This document shows, one piece after another, positions 47,765-56,376 of a stretch of DNA of 64,000 nucleotides (position 1 is its first letter; each line of letters begins with the position of its first letter). The stretch lies in NCBI GenBank assembly GCA_902566755.1, contig CACFJR010000002.1:1-64000 (forward strand), read 5' to 3'. The position numbers and the translations under genes were made by a program. The notes beneath the pieces were generated by a model. That model saw only the letters and a list, made by a program, of their open reading frames with translations. It made no database searches and was not told the DNA's origin. Source of the DNA: an uncultured Pelagibacteraceae bacterium. GTDB taxonomy: Bacteria; Pseudomonadota; Alphaproteobacteria; Pelagibacterales; Pelagibacteraceae.

Positions 47765-48612
47765 TGGTGAATAATCTTTTATCAATTCATGCAAAGTCTT
47801 TTAGTTGGGCTGGATTTTTCTTGCCTAGCGATGTTTATAAAAATGGATCTGACCTGTATGATTTTTGTAGAATATTAGACGATATTGCTGATGAAGAAAT
47901 ATCTTTAGAGATTAAAAAGAAGAAATTTCTTAACTATAAAAATGACTTTATTAACCACAACTTCGAAAACGATAGTATCAAAAAGATACATAGCATTATT
48001 AAAAACTTCGATGTATCAGAAAAAATTGTTCTCGATCTTTTTGATGGCATTGAGTCAGATTTAAAAGAAAAAATAGAATTTAAATCTAAAAGAGAGCTGC
48101 TAGTATATTCTTATAGAGTGGCTGGAACGGTAGGTTTGATGATGGCGAAAATTCTTAGAGTAAAATCTAAAACAGCTCTGAAATCTGCAATTGATTTAGG
48201 GATAGCGATGCAGCTTACAAATATCTCTAGAGATGTAATAGAAGATAGAGAGAAAAATAGAGAATATATTAAGCATGATATTTCAAATATAAAAAATACA
48301 ATTACTACTGCAGATTTGTTTTATAATAGTTGTTTTAATTCAATCAGAGAAATTCCAATTAGGTGCCGTTTCGCTATATTAGTCGCTCGCAGAGTTTATA
48401 GAGAGATTGGTTATAAAATCATTAAAAAAAGAGACATTGAGGAATATAATCAATCTGGAAAAATTTATGTTACTAAATCTGGCAAAATCGTTCAAACTAT
48501 TTTAAGTATTTTTGATTTTTTTAGATTATTATTTATTCAATCAGATAATTATTACAGAAATGAAGAGCATAATGAGATTGGTTTAGAAATTAATATAGAT
48601 GAAAGAATTTGA
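47764..48612 (+). CDS. crtB: Phytoene synthase
   Basis: CrtB condenses two geranylgeranyl diphosphates to phytoene. The 282-residue protein has the first aspartate-rich motif in YDFCRILDDIADE, the second in LTNISRDVIEDREKNREY, and the conserved YSYRVAGTVGLMMAKIL helix. Length is slightly short but complete. The geranylgeranyl diphosphate synthase gene (crtE) is not in the window. It overlaps crtY by 14 bases. Confidence 0.95.
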   Translation: MVNNLLSIHAKSFSWAGFFLPSDVYKNGSDLYDFCRILDDIADEEISLEIKKKKFLNYKNDFINHNFENDSIKKIHSIIKNFDVSEKIVLDLFDGIESDLKEKIEFKSKRELLVYSYRVAGTVGLMMAKILRVKSKTALKSAIDLGIAMQLTNISRDVIEDREKNREYIKHDISNIKNTITTADLFYNSCFNSIREIPIRCRFAILVARRVYREIGYKIIKKRDIEEYNQSGKIYVTKSGKIVQTILSIFDFFRLLFIQSDNYYRNEEHNEIGLEINIDERI

Positions 48613-49657
48613 TTATACAATAATTGGCGGCGGTTGCGCTGGCCTCTCCTTAGCTTACGAGCTTGAAATCAATAACAAGTTAAGTAATAAAACCTTAGCT
48701 ATTATTGAGCCTAGGACTGAATACCAACGAGATAAAACATGGTCTTTTTGGAAAACATTTCCACATAATTTTGAAGATTGTGTGATTAAAAGTTGGGATT
48801 CTTTTTCAATTAATATTCCCAATAAATCAAAGCAGGTTGAGTGTGAAAGTCTACCGTATCAATCTGTTGACAGTGGTCTATTTTACAAAAAAACTTTAAA
48901 CAGACTTAAAGCAAATAAAAATATTCATTTCTTCAGAAATAAGGAGGATGTGAATACAGAAAATTCGTACGTATTTAATAGTGTTCCTAAAATAAATTCA
49001 AATGAAAATGATCTTTGGCAACATTTTGGAGGTTATGAAATTGAAACGGATAAGAATATATTTGATGATTCTATAATTAATTTAATGGATTTTGATTGTG
49101 ACCAAAAAAATAGCGTTCATTTTTTTTACACTCTTCCGTTTTCAAAAAATAAAGCTTTAATTGAAACAACTTGGTTATCAAATATGAAAGATCCTTCGGA
49201 AAAAGACTATGATTTTCAGATTAAGGAATATATTGAAAAAATTCTTAAGATTAAAAATTACAAAATAATTTATAAAGAAAAAGGACAAATTCCATTATTT
49301 TATCCTACAAATTTAAACGGTAAAAAAAAAATTAATATCGGAACAGCAGGTAAAATGACGAGATTAAGCACTGGATACACTTTTTTAAATATTCAAGAAC
49401 ATTGTAAATATATTGTTAAAAACTTAGATAATTTAAAAACTTACAATATCGGAAAAAAATATGAAATTCTTGATAAAATATTTTTAAAAGTGTTGAAAAG
49501 GAATGCTAAAAGAATGCCAAATATTTTTTTTGAAATCTTTAATTCTAGCGCAGAAACAAGTGTAAAATTTCTCTCAAATAAAAGTAATATTTTTCAAGAC
49601 TTATCAATAATATCAAAAATGCCAAAGTGGCCTTTTATAAAGGCTTTATTCAATTAA
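48599..49657 (+). CDS. crtY: Lycopene beta-cyclase
   Basis: CrtY closes the beta rings of lycopene to form beta-carotene. The 352-residue flavoprotein has FDYTIIGGGCAGLSLAYEL at its N-terminus, RTEYQRDKTWSFW (the conserved TWSFW-type motif), ALIETTWLS and the C-terminal GTAGKMTRLSTGYTFLNIQEH, all expected in CrtY-type cyclases. Its TAA overlaps the blh ATG by one base. Confidence 0.93.
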   Translation: MKEFDYTIIGGGCAGLSLAYELEINNKLSNKTLAIIEPRTEYQRDKTWSFWKTFPHNFEDCVIKSWDSFSINIPNKSKQVECESLPYQSVDSGLFYKKTLNRLKANKNIHFFRNKEDVNTENSYVFNSVPKINSNENDLWQHFGGYEIETDKNIFDDSIINLMDFDCDQKNSVHFFYTLPFSKNKALIETTWLSNMKDPSEKDYDFQIKEYIEKILKIKNYKIIYKEKGQIPLFYPTNLNGKKKINIGTAGKMTRLSTGYTFLNIQEHCKYIVKNLDNLKTYNIGKKYEILDKIFLKVLKRNAKRMPNIFFEIFNSSAETSVKFLSNKSNIFQDLSIISKMPKWPFIKALFN

Positions 49658-50571
49658 TGGATTTATATAAAATAAATAAAAAATATTCGTTTTTTTTACT
49701 TCTATTCAATATTATTTTTTTAATTTTAATTTCAAAATATTTTGAAAATAAGCAAATAGAATTTCAATATCAAACTATCATCTGTTTCTTTTTAATATCT
49801 ATCATAGGTGTTTCTCATGGAGCTCTTGATCACCTAAAAGGTTATAAATTAATGAAAATCTATAAAATAAAAAATAAGTCATACTTTTACTTAGCTTATA
49901 TAGCTGTCTCGTTGATAGTAATTTTTACTTGGATGATAGTTCCAGAAATTGTTTTAATAATTTTTTTAATGGTTGCTTCATATCATTTTGGTAAAGAGGA
50001 TAGTTGCGTAGAACAAAACATAAAAAATTTAGTTTACGATTTTCTATATTTGTTTAAAGGAAGTGTAATCATTATTGCACCCCTTCTATTTCATAATAAA
50101 AAGACCAATGAAATTTTTCAAATCTTAAACTTAGACTTAGGTTTTTTAAGCAGTAAATTTTTAATACTTATGATATTTCTAAGTTTTATTGCTAACATTA
50201 TTATAACAGTTCAATCAAACAATGGTGGATTCTTAATTGCAGATTGGACAAATATTATATTGCTTAATGTTTTTCTCCCTCCATTAATTGCTTTCACAAT
50301 TTATTTTTGTTTTTTACACTCTGTAAGACATTCTCTTTCTCTAATATATGAAATTGATAGTAATGATTTTAAAGTTGGTTTTTATAAGTTTATAAGAAAA
50401 GCATTACCGCTTACATTAATGACTTTATTACTATTTATAATAAGTCTTTATTTTTTAGCTAAATATTATGTTTTTGACGATGCAATGTTAAAAGTAATAT
50501 TTATAGGTTTGGCGTCTTTGACCTTTCCGCATATATTATTGGAGTATCTTATTGAAAAAAATGAAAAATAA
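49657..50571 (+). CDS. blh: Brp/Blh-family beta-carotene 15,15'-dioxygenase
   Basis: Blh splits beta-carotene into two retinal molecules, the chromophore of proteorhodopsin. I chose ATG 49657 (304 residues), one base overlapping crtY; a GTG 30 bases earlier lies inside crtY. The protein is a multi-helix membrane protein with the histidine motif VSHGALDHLKGYKLM, a second ASYHFGKEDS and a third CFLHSVRHSLSL, which supply the iron ligands of the family. Its position after crtY strongly supports the role. It overlaps ispH by 11 bases. Confidence 0.9.
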   Translation: MDLYKINKKYSFFLLLFNIIFLILISKYFENKQIEFQYQTIICFFLISIIGVSHGALDHLKGYKLMKIYKIKNKSYFYLAYIAVSLIVIFTWMIVPEIVLIIFLMVASYHFGKEDSCVEQNIKNLVYDFLYLFKGSVIIIAPLLFHNKKTNEIFQILNLDLGFLSSKFLILMIFLSFIANIIITVQSNNGGFLIADWTNIILLNVFLPPLIAFTIYFCFLHSVRHSLSLIYEIDSNDFKVGFYKFIRKALPLTLMTLLLFIISLYFLAKYYVFDDAMLKVIFIGLASLTFPHILLEYLIEKNEK

Positions 50572-51505
50572 AGATTTAAAAATATATTTAGCTGCTCCAA
50601 GAGGGTTTTGTGCTGGAGTTGATCGAGCAATAGAAATTGTAAAAAAAAGCATAAATAAATTTGGGTCACCAGTTTATGTGCGACATGAGATAGTTCACAA
50701 TAAGCATGTAGTCGAAAATTTAAAAAAGATTGGTGCAATATTTGTAGAAGAAATTAGTGAAATTAAGGACAAAACTAGACCAGTAATTTTTTCAGCTCAT
50801 GGAGTTCCAAAAAAAGTTCCAAAAGAAGCTCAAGATTTAAAAATGGAATATATAGATGCTACTTGTCCTTTGGTTTCTAAAGTGCATAGAGAAGCTGAAA
50901 ATTTAAATAAAGCTGGTTTCCATATCTTTTTAATTGGTCACAAAAATCATCCTGAAGTAATTGGCACTATGGGTCAAATTCCAGAGGGATCAATAGAATT
51001 AGTTGAAACGATTGATGATGTTAAGGATATTGATATTCCATCAAATAAAAAATTAGCTTTTGTAACTCAAACAACTCTTTCTGTTGATGATACAAAAGAT
51101 ATTATTGATGCTTTAAAAAAAAAATTTCCACAAATTAAAGAGCCAAATAAAGAGGACATCTGTTATGCCACGACTAATAGACAAGCAGCCGTTAAACATA
51201 TTGCATCAAAGTGTGACATGTTCTTTGTAATTGGGAGTAGGAATTCATCTAATTCAAAAAGACTCGTGGAGGTAGCCAATAAAGCAGGATGTAATTATTC
51301 AGAGTTAATACATTCTGAAAGTTCAGTTCCATTAGAAAAAATTTCTCAATGTGATACTATAGGTATTTCATCAGGTGCATCAGCACCTGAAGTTTTAGTT
51401 CAGGATTTTATAGAAAAAATTAAAGAAAAATTTAATGTCAAAATTCAAGAAGTCGAAATAGTAAAAGAAAACGTAACTTTTAAAGTTCCAGGAAAACTCA
51501 ATTAA
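50561..51505 (+). CDS. ispH: 4-hydroxy-3-methylbut-2-enyl diphosphate reductase
   Basis: IspH (LytB) carries out the last step of the MEP pathway, producing IPP and DMAPP with a [4Fe-4S] cluster. The three cluster cysteines are visible in GFCAGVDRAIEIV, DATCPLVSKVHREA and ICYATTNRQ. ATG 50561 is preferred over the TTG 9 bases upstream. Placement after blh links precursor supply to retinal formation; ispE of the same pathway is at 33425. thrB follows with a one-base overlap. Confidence 0.96.
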   Translation: MKNKDLKIYLAAPRGFCAGVDRAIEIVKKSINKFGSPVYVRHEIVHNKHVVENLKKIGAIFVEEISEIKDKTRPVIFSAHGVPKKVPKEAQDLKMEYIDATCPLVSKVHREAENLNKAGFHIFLIGHKNHPEVIGTMGQIPEGSIELVETIDDVKDIDIPSNKKLAFVTQTTLSVDDTKDIIDALKKKFPQIKEPNKEDICYATTNRQAAVKHIASKCDMFFVIGSRNSSNSKRLVEVANKAGCNYSELIHSESSVPLEKISQCDTIGISSGASAPEVLVQDFIEKIKEKFNVKIQEVEIVKENVTFKVPGKLN

Positions 51506-52476
51506 TGGCTGTATTTACAAAGTTAAATCAAGCTGACATTTATAATGTCCAAAATATTTTTGGATTTAAAAAAATCACAAGCTTTAAGGGTATTAAAAAA
51601 GGAATAGAGAATACAAATTATACTGTTGCCACAAAAAATAAAAAATACGTCTTAACGATTTTTGAAAGTAGAGTTAATAATAAGGATTTGCCCTACTTTA
51701 TGAAGTTGATGGATGCACTGTCAAAAAGAGGTATTAAATGCCCATCTCCAATCAAAAATAAATTTGGAAAATACATATTTAATTTAAAAAGAAAAAAAGC
51801 TTGTTTAGTTTCCTTCTTAGAGGGTAACGATAAAAAAAAGCTTTTGGAAAAAGATTTATTAGTCATTGGAAAAAAAATTGGTTTAATGCATAAAAAATTA
51901 ACAAAGATAAAACTTAAAAGAAAAAATAGCTTTTCACCCCTCAAAATAAATAGTCTTATAAATAAAATTAACTTAAAAAATTCGAATTTACCCAAGAATC
52001 TTAAAGAAGAAATGAAGGAAAGTTTTCGTGATATCAGCAAAAAATGGCCAAAAGGAATACCAAGTAGTGTAATTCATGGTGACTTATTCATTGACAATAT
52101 TTTTTTTCGCAAGGGAAAATTCGGGGGGTTTATTGATTTTTATTTTTCAGCTTATGATTTTCAAGCTTATGAACTTGCTATTTGTATAAATTCTCTTTGT
52201 TTTAATAAAACAAAAAATAAATTTAAGTTTAATAAGAAAAAAGCTTCTAGGCTTTTCAAGGGTTATGAAAGTATAAGAAAACTTAAATCAGAGGAAAAAA
52301 GGAGTATGAAAATTCTTTGTAAAGGATCTGCCTTAAGATATCTGGCTACAAGAGCGTATGATTATGTAAATACTCCTAAAAATATTTTAATAAAAAAAAA
52401 GGATCCATCAGAATATATACAAAAACTTAGGTTTCATGACTCTATAGAAAGATTCGAGGAATACTTAAATGATTAA
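51505..52476 (+). CDS. thrB: Homoserine kinase, ThrB2 (aminoglycoside phosphotransferase-like)
   Basis: This kinase makes O-phosphohomoserine for threonine synthesis. The 323-residue sequence belongs to the alphaproteobacterial type with a protein-kinase-like fold: GIENTNYTVATKNKKYVLTIFE as the nucleotide loop, the catalytic HGDLFIDNIFF near 189-199, and GFIDFYFSAYDFQAYELAICIN. It differs from the GHMP-type ThrB of enterobacteria. The threonine synthase gene thrC is 0.4 kb away on the opposite strand, supporting the assignment. Confidence 0.9.
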   Translation: MAVFTKLNQADIYNVQNIFGFKKITSFKGIKKGIENTNYTVATKNKKYVLTIFESRVNNKDLPYFMKLMDALSKRGIKCPSPIKNKFGKYIFNLKRKKACLVSFLEGNDKKKLLEKDLLVIGKKIGLMHKKLTKIKLKRKNSFSPLKINSLINKINLKNSNLPKNLKEEMKESFRDISKKWPKGIPSSVIHGDLFIDNIFFRKGKFGGFIDFYFSAYDFQAYELAICINSLCFNKTKNKFKFNKKKASRLFKGYESIRKLKSEEKRSMKILCKGSALRYLATRAYDYVNTPKNILIKKKDPSEYIQKLRFHDSIERFEEYLND

Positions 52477-52891
52477 AATTTATACTGACGGATCCTGTTT
52501 AGAAAATCCTGGCAATGGTGGATGGGCAGCAATAATTATAAACAATGGACAAAAAACTAATATTAAAGGAAGTAAAAAAAATACTACAAATAATCAAATG
52601 GAGTTACTCGCCCCTATTGAAGCATTAAAAAAAATTCCCAAAGGAAGTAAAGTTCAAATTTTTACAGACTCTAAGTATGTAAAGTCAGGAATTACAGAGT
52701 GGATTTATAACTGGAAAAAAAATGGATGGAAAACCGCAAATAAGCAAGAAGTTAAAAATAAAGATCTTTGGACAGAGCTAGATATTTTAGCCAATGAATT
52801 TGAAATAAGTTGGAATTGGGTAAAAGCGCACTCAACTGACAAGTTAAACAATGAAGTTGATTTAATTGCTAAAGAAGCTGCAAACTTATAA
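52469..52891 (+). CDS. rnhA: Ribonuclease HI
   Basis: RNase HI degrades the RNA strand of RNA-DNA hybrids. The 140-residue enzyme has the acidic residues in KIYTDGSCLENPGNGG, NNQMELLAPIEAL, FTDSKYVKSGI and the histidine/aspartate of WVKAHSTDKLNNEVDLIAKEAA. thrB followed by rnhA is a common alphaproteobacterial order. It converges on thrC with a 6-base overlap. Confidence 0.97.
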   Translation: MIKIYTDGSCLENPGNGGWAAIIINNGQKTNIKGSKKNTTNNQMELLAPIEALKKIPKGSKVQIFTDSKYVKSGITEWIYNWKKNGWKTANKQEVKNKDLWTELDILANEFEISWNWVKAHSTDKLNNEVDLIAKEAANL

Positions 52892-54256
52892 AATTTTACT
52901 TTTAATAAATTTTTTTACTTCATCCGTACTATTCTTTAGTACTTGAAAATTCTCATTTTTATTAAGTACGTGCTCAAGTTCTTTTGGTAGTTTTTCATGT
53001 TTATTAATCGCGTTGTTTGTGGCGTCTGGAAATTTACACGGATGTGCAGTTGATAAAACTACACAATCATTCAAAGATAATTTTTGTGCAGCGCCCACTC
53101 CAATGGCTGTATGTGGATCTAAAACCACACCATTTTCCTCGTAATTTTTCTTAATAATTCCTAGAGTCTCTTTTTCATTGCAGCTTTCTGATAAAAAATC
53201 TTTTTGAATTATATCTAAATCTCTCTTTTCAATTTGATAAGAATTCTTCTTCACTTTTTTCATAATTTCTGCTGTTTTTTCAGAATTGGAATTATTCACG
53301 TAGTAAATTAATCTTTCAAAGTTACTTGCTAATTGGATATCCATACTAGGGGATAATGTTTCTCTAACTTCTTTAGAAATATAATCTCCTTTTGTAATGG
53401 CTCTATGTAAAATATCGTTTTCATTTGTTGCAACAATTAATTTATCAATTGGTAATCCCATTTTTTTTGCAAGATATCCTGCAAAGACATCTCCAAAATT
53501 TCCTGTTGGAACTGAAAAAGAGATATTGTCTTTTTCTAATTTAAAATGTGCATAAAAATAATATACCGCTTGAGCAATTATTCTCGCCCAATTTATTGAG
53601 TTTACCCCTGACATATTTATAGATTTTGAGAAATCAAGATCAGAAAACATTTGTTTTACAATATTTTGACAATCATCAAAGTTTCCATCAATTGCAATAT
53701 TAAAAACATTTTTTTCCTCTACTGTAGTCATAATTTTTCTTTGAACAGAGGAAATTCTATTATTTGGATGTAAAACAAATATATTTAAATTAGATTTTCC
53801 TTTAATTGCATCAATGGCTGCTGCACCAGTATCTCCGGATGTTGCAACAACTATATTTATAGTTTCATTGTTTGATTTTAAAAGATGCTCATACATATTT
53901 CCAATTAACTGCATTGCAATATCTTTAAAGGCTAGAGTGGGTCCATGAAACAATTCCAAGATTTTTAATTGATTAAGCTCAACTATTTTGACAACATCCT
54001 CTTCTCTAAAATTAGAATATGATTTTTTTACAATTTCGTTTAATTCTTTTTTGCTTAAAAAATCACCTGTGTATAAATAAATAATTTCGGTAGCTAGATC
54101 TACATAATTTAATTTTTTTAGAGAGTTCATTTTACTCTCATCAAATTTTTTAATATTCAATGGTATAAAAAGGCCGCCGTCATCAGCAAGACCTTTGAGA
54201 AATATCTCACTGAAGGAAAATTTTTTATTATCACCTCTTGTACTTATATATTCCAT
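52886..54256 (-). CDS. thrC: Threonine synthase
   Basis: ThrC converts O-phosphohomoserine to threonine with PLP. The 456-residue protein starts MEYISTRGDNKKFSFSEIFLKGLADDGGLF, has the PLP lysine in GPTLAFKDIAMQLIG, the phosphate loop VATSGDTGAAAIDAIKG and the catalytic VPTGNFGDVFAGY. It is the last gene of the cytochrome oxidase operon, an arrangement found in many alphaproteobacteria. Its ATG shares one base with the surf1 stop. Confidence 0.96.
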   Translation of the reverse strand: MEYISTRGDNKKFSFSEIFLKGLADDGGLFIPLNIKKFDESKMNSLKKLNYVDLATEIIYLYTGDFLSKKELNEIVKKSYSNFREEDVVKIVELNQLKILELFHGPTLAFKDIAMQLIGNMYEHLLKSNNETINIVVATSGDTGAAAIDAIKGKSNLNIFVLHPNNRISSVQRKIMTTVEEKNVFNIAIDGNFDDCQNIVKQMFSDLDFSKSINMSGVNSINWARIIAQAVYYFYAHFKLEKDNISFSVPTGNFGDVFAGYLAKKMGLPIDKLIVATNENDILHRAITKGDYISKEVRETLSPSMDIQLASNFERLIYYVNNSNSEKTAEIMKKVKKNSYQIEKRDLDIIQKDFLSESCNEKETLGIIKKNYEENGVVLDPHTAIGVGAAQKLSLNDCVVLSTAHPCKFPDATNNAINKHEKLPKELEHVLNKNENFQVLKNSTDEVKKFIKSKIL

Positions 54257-54912
54257 TAATAATTCTTTTTTCTAAAATATAGATATATCAAAAGAATTGA
54301 TATCGCTATTGAAAACCATGTTAAAGAGTATTTAAGGTGATTATTAGGCAGATCTGATGAAATTTTTTTTGGTATTGGAAAAGAGTTTATTTGTTCTCCA
54401 TTTTGGATAAAAATTATAAAAGGTGAAAATGTTTTGCCAGTATGTTTTTTTAAATCTATATCATCAAGTTTAAACCAATAATTTTTTATTAAATCGTTAT
54501 TAGGTTTGAAATAATTTTTACTTGATTTTAACTTTGTAATTCCAAAATATTCTGATTGTTTTAGATCAAATGAATTACCTTTCAAATCTCTTGGTATCCA
54601 TCCTTGATTAATTAAAAAGTTTTCTCCTTCAATATCAACTTCTTTGATTATATTAAAACCTGGTTCCCCATTATCGCTGAGTCCATATAAATAAATTAAA
54701 TTCTTATTATTAATTTTTCCTTTGAATTTAATTTTTTGAAAGTTTCTTATTTTCTGAGCCTCAAATTTTACTGGATTGTTCATGAGAGAAGAATTAATTT
54801 CTTCAATTAGATTGTTTTTCCAATTAAGTCTGTATAGTTGCCAAAATCCAAGAGCAAGAAAAAGGGTAATAAAAAAAGAAACAAATATTGTGAAAAGAAA
54901 CTTATATCTCAA
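54256..54912 (-). CDS. SURF1-family cytochrome oxidase assembly protein
   Basis: SURF1 helps insert heme a into subunit I of the aa3 oxidase. The 218-residue protein has a membrane helix at each end (about 6-26 and 193-213), LALGFWQLYRLNWKNNLI at the start, the family segment FLINQGWIPRDLKG and the C-terminal NNHLKYSLTWFSIAISILLIYLYF. It lies 5 bases after ctaE, which places it in the oxidase assembly operon. Confidence 0.9.
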   Translation of the reverse strand: MRYKFLFTIFVSFFITLFLALGFWQLYRLNWKNNLIEEINSSLMNNPVKFEAQKIRNFQKIKFKGKINNKNLIYLYGLSDNGEPGFNIIKEVDIEGENFLINQGWIPRDLKGNSFDLKQSEYFGITKLKSSKNYFKPNNDLIKNYWFKLDDIDLKKHTGKTFSPFIIFIQNGEQINSFPIPKKISSDLPNNHLKYSLTWFSIAISILLIYLYFRKKNY

Positions 54913-54917
54913 TTAAA

Positions 54918-55709
54918 TTAGCTTCCCCAAACGTAGATTGCTGCAAATAAAAACAACCAAACTACATCAACAAAATGCCAGTACCATGCTGCAGCTTCAA
55001 ATCCAAAATGATGATCTTTATTAAAATGACCAAGTTTTCCTCTCCACAAACAAACAGCTAAAAAGATAGTTCCAATTACCACATGAAAGCCATGAAAGCC
55101 TGTGGCCATATAAAATGTTGCACCGTATATGTGCCCTGAAAAATCAAAACTCGCATGTTGGTACTCATAAATTTGAAGAAGCGTAAAAAAGAAACCTAGT
55201 AGAACTGTTGCCCAAAGACCTTGTATAAAACCTTTTCTGTCATCTTCTAATAAAGAGTGGTGAGCCCATGTAACGGTTGTTCCGGACAATAATAAAACTA
55301 GAGTGTTGATTAATGGAATGTCCCACGGGTTAAAAACTTCAATATCTTTAGGCGGCCAAACTCCACCAACAAAAGCGCTTGGATACAAACTAGCATCAAA
55401 GTAAGCCCAAAACCAAGCAACAAAAAACATTACTTCAGATGCTATAAACAATGTCATTCCATAACGATGATGTATCTGAACAACTGGTGTATGGTGACCT
55501 TGATGTTCAGCTTCATTAACAACATCTCTGAACCACATGTATGCCCCATAAATTAAAAGAGCGAAACCAAGTAGCATAGCCCACATAACTTTTGAGTGAA
55601 AATAGTAAACTGATCCCACAGCAGTAATTAAAGTAGCAAAAGATGTATAGATTGGCCACGGACTTGGATCAACTAAGTGGTAGTCATGTTTTTGATCTTT
55701 TGAGCTCAT
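54918..55709 (-). CDS. ctaE: Cytochrome c oxidase subunit III
   Basis: Subunit III stabilises the proton-pumping core of the aa3 oxidase. The 263-residue protein has seven membrane helices, HDYHLVDPSPWPIYTSFATL at its N-terminus, GMTLFIASEVMFFVAWFWAYFDASLYP with the conserved glutamate, and the C-terminal FGFEAAAWYWHFVDVVWLFLFAAIYVWGS. Length is typical. It is 2 bases downstream of ctaG. Confidence 0.98.
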   Translation of the reverse strand: MSSKDQKHDYHLVDPSPWPIYTSFATLITAVGSVYYFHSKVMWAMLLGFALLIYGAYMWFRDVVNEAEHQGHHTPVVQIHHRYGMTLFIASEVMFFVAWFWAYFDASLYPSAFVGGVWPPKDIEVFNPWDIPLINTLVLLLSGTTVTWAHHSLLEDDRKGFIQGLWATVLLGFFFTLLQIYEYQHASFDFSGHIYGATFYMATGFHGFHVVIGTIFLAVCLWRGKLGHFNKDHHFGFEAAAWYWHFVDVVWLFLFAAIYVWGS

Positions 55710-55711
55710 AA

Positions 55712-56257
55712 TTAATTAACCTTTGATTGTTTGTAATAGTCAGAAGAAAAAAATGTATATGACATTGTAATATCGTCAATGTTTTTAGTTTTTGGATCAT
55801 TTACCATTTCAGGATCTAAATAGAAAGTTAAAATATAACTCATTTTTTCCCCACTTTTAAGAGTTTGCTTTTCAAAACAAAAACATCCTAGTTTATTAAA
55901 ATATTGTCCAAAAGTTGATGGAGATACATTATAACTTGCAACTCCACTTGAAGGTTCTTTTCCAAAGTTTTCTACTTCAAACTCAACTTTATATACTTTG
56001 CCTGGTTTAATATCATATAAAGATTTACTTGCTTTAAAATTCCAAGCCAAGTCTGTTTGAACATTTGTGTCAAATCTTACTCTAACGGGTTCATCTATAA
56101 CTATTTTTGGAGCTTCTTTTGAGATTTGAGTAGTGCCCCCAAATCCTGTGACTCGGCAAAATAAATCATACAGTGGAACAGCGGCAAATGATAATCCTAG
56201 CATTAGAAAGAATATTAAAGATAAAATTAATGGCGTTAGGTTTTTTTTACTAATCAT
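55712..56257 (-). CDS. ctaG: Cytochrome c oxidase assembly protein CtaG (Cox11)
   Basis: CtaG delivers copper to the CuB site of subunit I. The 181-residue protein has one N-terminal membrane anchor (about 8-30), PLYDLFCRVTGFGGTTQ with a conserved cysteine, and the copper-binding CFCFEKQTL. Its start ATG overlaps by two bases the TGA stop of a 40-residue gene upstream, so the two are translationally coupled. Confidence 0.95.
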   Translation of the reverse strand: MISKKNLTPLILSLIFFLMLGLSFAAVPLYDLFCRVTGFGGTTQISKEAPKIVIDEPVRVRFDTNVQTDLAWNFKASKSLYDIKPGKVYKVEFEVENFGKEPSSGVASYNVSPSTFGQYFNKLGCFCFEKQTLKSGEKMSYILTFYLDPEMVNDPKTKNIDDITMSYTFFSSDYYKQSKVN

Positions 56258-56376
56258 ATGGCTCTTTCAAAAACTCCAACATTGTAAAGTGTAAATACAA
56301 AAAGTAATAAGATAAACACTATAAGTCCAATAGCAGTAAATATATTCTTTTTTTTAATTTTTTTGTCGACTTCCAT
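56254..56376 (-). CDS. Small single-helix membrane protein in the oxidase operon (CoxF-like position)
   Basis: Reading the minus strand between ctaB and ctaG gives a 40-residue protein: a lysine-rich N-terminus (MEVDKKIKKK), one hydrophobic helix (about 13-30) and the ending NVGVFERAI. Its ATG overlaps the ctaB TAA and its TGA overlaps the ctaG ATG, so it occupies the gap exactly. Small proteins of this kind lie between ctaB and ctaG in other alphaproteobacteria. The function is unknown; a small oxidase subunit or an assembly helper is plausible. Confidence 0.8.
   Translation of the reverse strand: MEVDKKIKKKNIFTAIGLIVFILLLFVFTLYNVGVFERAI

Noticed and set aside
49627-49656. Longer blh reading from GTG 49627
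   Set aside because: It lies wholly inside the end of crtY, whereas ATG 49657 forms the TAATG junction used repeatedly in this window and gives a normal N-terminus.
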